64,000 bases of DNA, from NCBI GenBank assembly GCA_037893225.1, contig JAZGUH010000117.1, positions 558,001-622,000 on the forward strand. Direction: 5' to 3'. This DNA is from Hippasteria phrygiana. Taxonomy: Eukaryota > Echinodermata > Asteroidea > Valvatida > Goniasteridae. This document shows, piece after piece, positions 54,501 to 63,500 of this stretch. Positions within the stretch are counted from its first letter, which is position 1. Every line of letters begins with the position of its first letter. The position numbers and the translations under genes are program-made. Under the pieces are notes generated by a model. That model did no database searches. It was not told where the DNA came from and saw only the letters and a list, made by a program, of their open reading frames with translations.

Positions 54501-57500
54501 ACAGATTTCATACTTGAAGCCACGGTGTCTAGAACCAACACACTATAGGCCACTGAAAATGATTCTTTTCATTATCAGGTTTAAGTGCGCTGACCGACAG
54601 CATGCTTAATCAAATGCCTGTTGTGATAATGAAGAAATTACTTTACCAGACATGAATGACTGCTCGTCGTCGTTGTGTATGCTGACCAATTCAGCACTCA
54701 ATGCTTTACACTTTGTGTCCGCATCCACCCATGTTTCTTCTGTCAGGACAATTTCATAGCAGAAATCTTCGTGCAGATCCCATCCGGGTCCATCGCAACG
54801 GTTCGTTGCTATCCAATAAAATTCAAGTTATAGTCAACATTAGCAACAATATACTGAAAAAAGAAGAAAAATAATTAAACTTATATATTAATATTTTCTA
54901 CCACTCAAGTCAACTGGACTCGGGAAACCTATATGTGACCGGCTCTGAAAAAAGGGGTATTATGTTGCACTATGCGAAAACACACACAGGGCAGTTCTAT
55001 GTGAAGCGGGTGAAAAAATCTTCACGTAGGCCTAAGTGACTTTTTTTTTCTTTTCTTTTTTGGCTTTTATTATTTTATTTTCAGAAACATTAATATTGTT
55101 GAATAAAGATGAAAAAATAAATGTTGATAAAAATTACTTCTATCTTATTTCTTTGCACTTTTTGTGTTTAGAGGACTGTATCTCTAAATGCACTTCCGTT
55201 AAATTGGGAAAATAGGAGTATACAAATGTTAAGATATCTTGAGAACACAAAATGCCACAGGGGTCACAGTCAAACCTACACCAAATTAAAGCTTAGGATG
55301 TGACAAATTCAACTATGTATAGAACTAATTTTTCAAATTTTGCGACATAGCCCTTTTTGCAGAGCTGGTCACATATACAAATGAGCAATTGTATCATTTC
55401 ACATTCTATGGTGCTTAGCCAAGCATGAACAAGTGCTGCAGTGTACAATAGGTCAAATCAATGAGATACACACCTGCCTGAAAATTTCAAAGGCAAAAAT
55501 GTCTTTTCAGGTAGTGTACTTCAGTAGGGGATATTTTGTTTGGTTCACGTTCATTTCACAATTAGGCACTATGCAAAAAGTAACACTTTGATCTGAATAT
55601 TCTGCAGTATTCTCAATGTTTTCTAATCGTGATAACGAAATATCCTAATACATGCACGTGTACTGTGGCAATCAAAACTTGTTCATAAAGCTGTTCTGTT
55701 TCTTGCAATTTTTCTTTTGTAAATAAGCCAGTTCGGTATTTCAATGACATTTTATCCCAAATGACCCGCGTGACCTAACGCGTGCATATGAACACAAAGG
55801 GTGGTCACACAACGCGCACATGTTAAATTCAATCAGAATGGGCGTTCACGTAACATGGCGTGACATTACGTCAGCAATTTTTTCTTGAATAACCTTTGAC
55901 CTTTGAGATACCAGACTGGCTTATTCTCAGTACATCAACAAAATCGTGTTCCAAAAGTCCATCGTGCATGTAATAATCATTTGCATTCGGCGGTTCAAAG
56001 CTTTAAGATGAAATGAGAATTAGTTTGTGGGACTGTGGTGTACGCAAACTTTTCACCACAAATGCAGTAGTAGCGGTTGCATGAGAACAAGAAAGTTATT
56101 CCAACTGAAGTTTAGAAATAGTACTTTGTTGTTTCAGCATAGTTCAGATAAGCACCATTAGACTTTTAGAGGTATGGCGGACACAATAGGAGGGCGCTAT
56201 TTGATTTGGGTATACCTTTTGTGCCATACAAAAGGTATACCCAAATCAAATAGCGCCCTCCTATTGTGTCCGCCATACCTCTAAAAGGCTAATGTAAAGT
56301 GCCTCTACAAGCTCTTACTACAAAGCACAGAAACTCAAGCAAACAGTATTTTTGCTCCATGCATTAACAACAGAAGGCAAAGTTTTCTGGCCTGATCATG
56401 ACTTGAAAATAATGTATTTTCAGAACACATTTTGGTATGCATAACCAGTTCATGTAAAATCTTATTCAAAAATGTGTTTTAATTTTCAAAACTCTCAAAA
56501 AACTAATTTCAGAAATTGTCACAAAATTGTTGCAATATTTAAGAAAAACATTTATTTCTTGTTTCATTTCATAAATCCAACCCCCCCCCCCAAAAACAAA
56601 TGGAGGGGAGGGAGAACCAAAAAAACTGTCATTGTAAGATCATGGAACATGACTAGCGAACAATGTTTAATCACATGAATTCTATTTCATTTGAAAAAGT
56701 GCAAATACTACCAATTACTGCATAAAATTCCACAGAGCTCTTGAAGCAAACAGACCCAATAAACTGATCAATTAAGCCCTGCCCCCTTTATATATTAACC
56801 AATCACAGTCCAACACAATTGACGGGCGTATGGCATGTATGACTGTGATTAGTCAATATATCAAGCTTATATATATATATATATATTGCTAATTCGACCG
56901 TAAAGGGGAAACGAAGTTGTGTAAAAGTGAACGTTAAAGGGGAAAATGTAAGTTAGGGCGAAAAATGCATTTTGCTTTAACGTCACAGCTACCTTTTCTA
57001 GCGAGAATTTTACCGTCGCAAATGTGTTTATATTGTTCTTTGGGGTCTAAACAGAATGATTTTCCTTGTTTGGTCGAAAAAGGTTAAGTTTGGGTTAGGT
57101 TACAGTAAAAAGAAGTTTGTGCACAAGTCTATGGGATTTCGCCTTTACGCCAGACATAGCGTAATATATATATATATATATATATATATGCTTAATAGAC
57201 CGGTTTACTGCAATCAGCAACATGTCAATTGTAATAAGCATCATGAGTTAAAAAATTACTTTCCTAGCCCTCCCCATAGACCCCTAAGTGATACCATGCC
57301 CACGGTGGTTGTTCTAAAACCCCCTCGTCCCCCACTACCCACGACCCCTCGACTTACGCTCATAAACGAAGCACACACATACGCACAATTAACCAGTAAA
57401 TGTATAAACTGTTTCACAATGCATGTCGTATGTGTGTGCTTCATTTATGAGCACAAGTCGAGGGGTCGTGGGTCGTGGGTCGTGGGCGTTTTAGAACCCC

Positions 57501-60500
57501 CCATTCCCACAGAACTTACATGGGACTGTTGGTACTGATTCCACTTTGGCACCTGCATATGATGAGAAAGGATTTTTAGGAGAATCAAAATCCCTTGGTA
57601 AATCAAGAGGAAGAGCTAAACTTTTCGTGTAATTCTACTAGAATTTTATAGCCAACATTTAATGAATCGGGCCTAGAGCATGGCAAAACTTGGCTTGAAG
57701 AGTCTCAACACAAATGAGTCTAGTTCGGGGGAGGTATGTTGTCTCACCTACGGTGGAAGTTTAATTAGGTTTGAAAATTGGGACACTTTCTCTAGAATTT
57801 GTTGAAGAATTATCCTCAATCTGGGCCCAGGAGAACCGTAAGGGTGGTAGGGTTTGGCAATTCAAAATGTGGCCAACCCTACCACCTCTGATCATATTAA
57901 CCAGAGTGGCTTTAGCCTTGTATTGGGTGATTTCAACAAAACAAAGTAAAGTTAGTTTGATGGCACTTAAAGAGCAGTGGTGCATCCGGGTTTAACATCC
58001 ATAGAAGGCAGAATTTTAGCACCAGTTAATGATGTGGTGGCACTTTCAATAAAAAATGGCAACATGTTAAGGGGAAACCTTCCCGCAGGATTCACCACTG
58101 GACAAGAGCCAATGGTAGAGAAATTGCGTGGATACTCTATATATCACAAAAAGTTTATACCTTTGGTTTATTTTTTTCTGGCTCTTTTAAAGAACCACAC
58201 TCAACTTACCTACTTTACATTTTTCCCTGCAAAATGTTATCTCTAGCTGTACTCTCCAGCAAAGTTTCAAATCACACTGAAGATCCAATTAATGTTTCCC
58301 CACATGCCAACATCATCAGAGGTCAACTCTGACTTTCTGACTGACAAGACAATAGTGAAACTATTCAACTCGAGGGCATGCACAACAGGCCTGGGCATAA
58401 CTCCCTCTTAACCCCTTGAGTACGTTTTTTACGGGAGACGTCGGGGTGTCACAGCAGTTTTGGCAGCCAAGCGAACCACTACAATGTGTTTGTGCAGTCA
58501 AGCGTAACAAACAATAATCCAACAATGGATTGAAACTGCACAAATGGCGGCAAATGGCGTCATCCGGCCTGGTGGCACTTTTCTTTTTGACACATGGCGT
58601 CAACCGTACGCAAGGGGTTAACACAGAGTTTCTTTGCTAGCTCACTTATGTGGACTTGCAGGCTGTAAGCGCAGAATCCAGCAGTACCGAATCAACGACA
58701 TCAGGACCTGTTTGTGACTGTTCTTGATTGATTTGTGGCAAGCAGGAAAACTTACTATATGCAGTAGTTTGTGCTTGAAATGCCATGAAATTAGGCCCTG
58801 GAGCATTGTACAGCCAATTTGTTTCCAAATTTGTGATACCCACTGTCTGAACTCTCTCCATCTATGGCTCTGAATAAAGACTAGGCTACGGTCGACCCTA
58901 GAGCACCTTGGCAAATCGGCTACAGGAAGACCAACAGACACAACAGCTCTGGGAGCTCGTATTTCATGGCTGCTGCTAAGATTGCCAACCAAACTTTTAT
59001 ATGACATATGTTGCTTGTCACTGGTATTCAGTTGTTTGCTTAGCACGTAAACCACATGGCATTTTGGCTGGTAATCCATTTTTACTGAGCAAGACTTTTC
59101 ATGCTAAGCAAATTTTTGTGCTTAGCGTCTCCATGAAATTGGCCCCAGATTGAACAGATTGGGTGCCGGGAAGATGATGAAGACGTGATTTTTATTTTTT
59201 GACCTTTTTGGGTCTGCTTTTTGCGTTCTTACCTGCTTTAGTTTGGCACACAAAGGCTCCTAGCTTGAAGCAGTCGCCAGCCCTCCATTCACCATCCGCA
59301 AAGTCGCCTGCCAAAAAAAAAAAAAAAAAAAAAAATTAAAAAACTTATTAAAATCAAGACTGCCAGAATTTCTGCACCTTTTTGCACTTGATTTCCAAAA
59401 CAACTAACCAGACAAAAAGGAAGTCCAGTCTCAGGAGATGTTTACAATGATCTTAAAAAGAAACAGAATAAAATGTACTTTAAAATGTAAAGGTTTTTGG
59501 AGGTAGCATTTTTTTGCCACATACCGTGAATGTGGAAGTGCACTCATTTTTTAACATACGCAAAGGCATAAACAAACAGGAATTGTTGTCTAGCATAAAA
59601 TGAAATAGCGCTTTCTTTATAAAATGTTTGTCCAATTCAACTTTTAATTGAGATTGGCGCAATCTTTTTCTCTACCCTCATACACATCCTCATATGCACC
59701 CATACGGGGTACCTCTACTGTGGACTTTACTTTCTTTTCTTTTCCAGTGTTCTGCACTGCCTTAAATTTTAGCAGGGCGTCAGACACAATGCGAGCGCGG
59801 AGCACGAAGCCCTTACGGCGTGGGGTCCGGGGTCCGCTTAAGGGCCCCGGGAAATGTTGGATTCTAGATGCTCTGTGGTGCAATCTGAGGCATTTCCTGG
59901 CCACTTTCTTCTGACTCTTTGAATCAAATTTGCTTGTGTTTACAACTTGAAATGAAGGCAAGATTTTTAGGGGGTTAAACCGGCCGGCCGGTGAGCTAAA
60001 CAGAGGTATTTTCCGAGAGAAAAAGACGCCCTCAAGTGTTACGGAACATTGTAATTTAGGTAAACTGGTTCTCGACGCGACAAAGTGAAAATGATATTAC
60101 CAGGGAGATTGGAACCAGTCCAGAATAATATTACGTGTATAGTTTTATGATGTGAATGCATAATATGTTGCGTACGTTGCGTCCAGATCTGTTCGATTAC
60201 TATAAACGCTACTGCAATACTGCTGAATGTTAATGCTGGCAAACTCTTCATGTTCGCTCCACAGAGTGCGGTAAACTTCTTCTTACTTAGATAATCTGTG
60301 AAGACGGTGGAGAATGGGGGAAAAGCCAATGGAAACAAAATAGCAGGGCGGTGACAATTTTAGCGGGGCGGTAAAACTTTAGCGGGGCGGCATACAATTT
60401 TGGCAGGGCGGCCCGCTCTGCTAAAACCCCTCGTGGAGAACACCGTTTTATTTTCCTTTGTCTCTATTGAAATCTCAAACTCCATGGCGTTAACTTTGTG

Positions 60501-63500
60501 GGGTACCTCGATTTCTAAAGATTCCCTCGTGGGGTACCATTGTCCCCACTGTTACCCTTTCTTCCCGGTACCCCGTAAGGAGACTAATGTAAGAACACAG
60601 GTACCCACGGTTACTTCCGTGTGGAAAGTTTCTTGCCAAGCACACAATTACCATGATCCCCAGGCTGGGTTCGAACCCACGTACCACCGCTCATGAGTCC
60701 ACCATAACCACTGGACCACGACAACCCACACACGTGTTGATGGATAAAATAGCCATTTGTGGACATCAAGAATAATACAAACCAGTGTTGATGTAAACAC
60801 AGTCCTTCTGTTTGTTTTTCTGTGGAGGCTGACCTTGGACCCAGTGGGTATATTGGTCAGTGGCCGATGTACCATCGGTCCACAGGTACGTGCCATCATT
60901 TTCAAGATCTGTGGATTATAGAGAAGGTATGTAATAATTAATAAGTTACTACAATAGCATGATCAGTGATGCGACAATGATTGTCGGGGTGTCGTCTTTT
61001 TTCTTTTTTTGGGGGGGGGGGGGGGGGGTGGCTTTGTTTTAATAAGTGCCTAAAACAGCAGAATAGAAAACGTTTTGATGTATACCAGTGTTCTAACATA
61101 ACTTCAGACAAGTTTTAAGGTAAATGTTCCACTTTCTTAATCAAAATCATACACAGTCTGTCACTGTAAAGAATAAAAAACATCACAAACTGAACTAATC
61201 TTTGGAAAATGTTTTTTTCATCCTTACAAAGGTGATTTTGGTCAACTTTTACCAGTGGGACATTGAGCAAAATGCTGCAGTCGAGTAGGTTTATGAAATC
61301 GGGTCGAGGTCAATTTGAAATTACTGACAGCTTTGCGTAATGTTGGAGTTGACATAAAAACACACAAAAACAAACCTGAGGCACCAATGTAGACTTCGTT
61401 GATGCCTTGAGCAATCAGATTAAACAGGAGGGACTTGATGTAGTTGTTCTCTACGTCGCTGAGAAAGAAAATTGAAATTGTCAAATTTAAATATCTGGAA
61501 TAGGCTCCCCCCCCCTGATGTCATCGGGCAGCTTTTAGAGGAAGGGGCTCTGTGTTAGGCCAGACATAGACCCCGGCTTCTTGTATATAAGTCAGTCTTG
61601 TTGACTTGACTTGCTGACTCGGACTCGAGTCGGACTCGAGTTGCAAGTTGTTTGACTTGAGACTTGACTTGACTTGGAAAAAAAATGACTTGGGACTTGA
61701 CTTGACTTGAAAAAACATGATTTGTGACTCAACTTGACTTGAATAAATTTAACTTGCTGACATCAAAACTTTTGTTAAAACAAACACAACTTTTGGGCCT
61801 ATATGCACATACCAGTTTAAAAAAATGCCAAGCCTACAGCGCATAGCGAGCTGGGTGTCCAGTACGTATGCAGGGCTGCAGCACTGGACGACTGCATGGA
61901 GAATCGTCGATTTTGTATAGTACATACGTGCCAGCCAAAAATCATTTGTCATTGGAATTTGAATTTCCTATGTGCAACAATTGACTTGAGACTTGGTACT
62001 TGACTTGTGAACATTTGACTTGTGACTTGACTTGACTTGACTTGACTTGACTTGACTTGACTTGACTTGACTTGACTTGACTTGACTTGACTTGACTTGA
62101 CTTGACTTGACTTGACTTGACTTGACTTGACTTGACTTGACTTGACTTGACTTGACTTGACTTGACTTGACTTGACTTGACTTGACTTGACTTGACTTGA
62201 CTTGACTTGACTTGACTTGACTTGACTTGACTTGACTTGACTTGACTTGACTTGACTTGACTTGACTTGACTTGACTTGACTTGACTTGACTTGACTTGA
62301 CTTGACTTGACTTGACTTGACTTGACTTGACTTGACTTGACTTGACTTGACTTGAGAAAAAATGACTTGGTTACAAGTACAACACTGATATAAGTTCAGA
62401 TTTTCCCAAGCAGGTAACTTGTTTTTCTTTCCTTTAAAGTCCTATTTTATGTTGGTGTTTGAGCTCATATAACATGTTGTTTTTAAGTTGTTTTTTTCCA
62501 TGAGAATTGTATTGCCCAGCAGCGTTGCTTGTCATATTTTATCATAACTGGCAGGATTGCGTGTGTATGAAAAAAAGGTAAGTTTTGACAAAACAATCCA
62601 GACAGCTGAAACCATGTGAAACCAGAAAAAAAATAAAAATAGTCTACCCAGATAAAACCAGATATTCAAACTGATAATGCAATGTGAAGGAAAACAAAGT
62701 AAAAGAAAACTATTGCTTTGCCCTCTTAAAAATATTGTGTTTTTCTATTTAATGGAATGTTGCATCCCGAATCAAATTTGAAATTTTCCTGAATTTGAAA
62801 TGTCATTTTACATTCATAAGAATTATAATAATTTGAGGGCTGATAACAATAACCAAAAACAGAATTGCATATCAAGGTTTTGGATCCATTGATGTAAAAT
62901 GACAAACATTTTTCGTCTGGAAGAATATTTTGATCAATGGGGTGGGGGGGGGGGGGGGGGTTAATACTGGCTGTGAACTGGTGGTGCTTTCAATTTCTAT
63001 AGAATTCTTCTTAATTTTTTAATTAACAAAACGTCAGCAGGGGCAGGGGCAAGTTTCCCACTTGCTGGATGCACCACTGAACCCAAGAAATATGGGGGAT
63101 GAGATCTGAGGATATTTACGATTTTATAATAGTCAAGTAGGCCAACTGCGCTTCACAGAATATCTTGGCATCTGTCCACGTCTTAGGTGATTGGGAGTTG
63201 AGTTGGTAGCAGTTTCCATTCACGAGGTCCCATCCTGGAGCGCAGGCACCTGAAAGCAAAAATATTGAGAAATAACTCATGAAAGAGTAGCTTTCTTTTA
63301 TGCAGGGACGATGCCAATTCATAAGAATTAGCCATTCATAGCATCTGTTGAACATCACGTGACATTCTAAATCCGAGACAACCCAAAAAACCTTCTAAGC
63401 ACGTGCGAGCAGCCACATGTGTGTCTTGGTCGTTGAAACGCAATATGCAAACGCACGTCAGATATGCACAGAGAACTTAGTATCTCAAAGAAATCTAAGA

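Noticed and set aside
59644..59961. 105-codon minus-strand basic frame
   Set aside because: Overlaps the left end of a hAT-like element, and no known motif is recognised.
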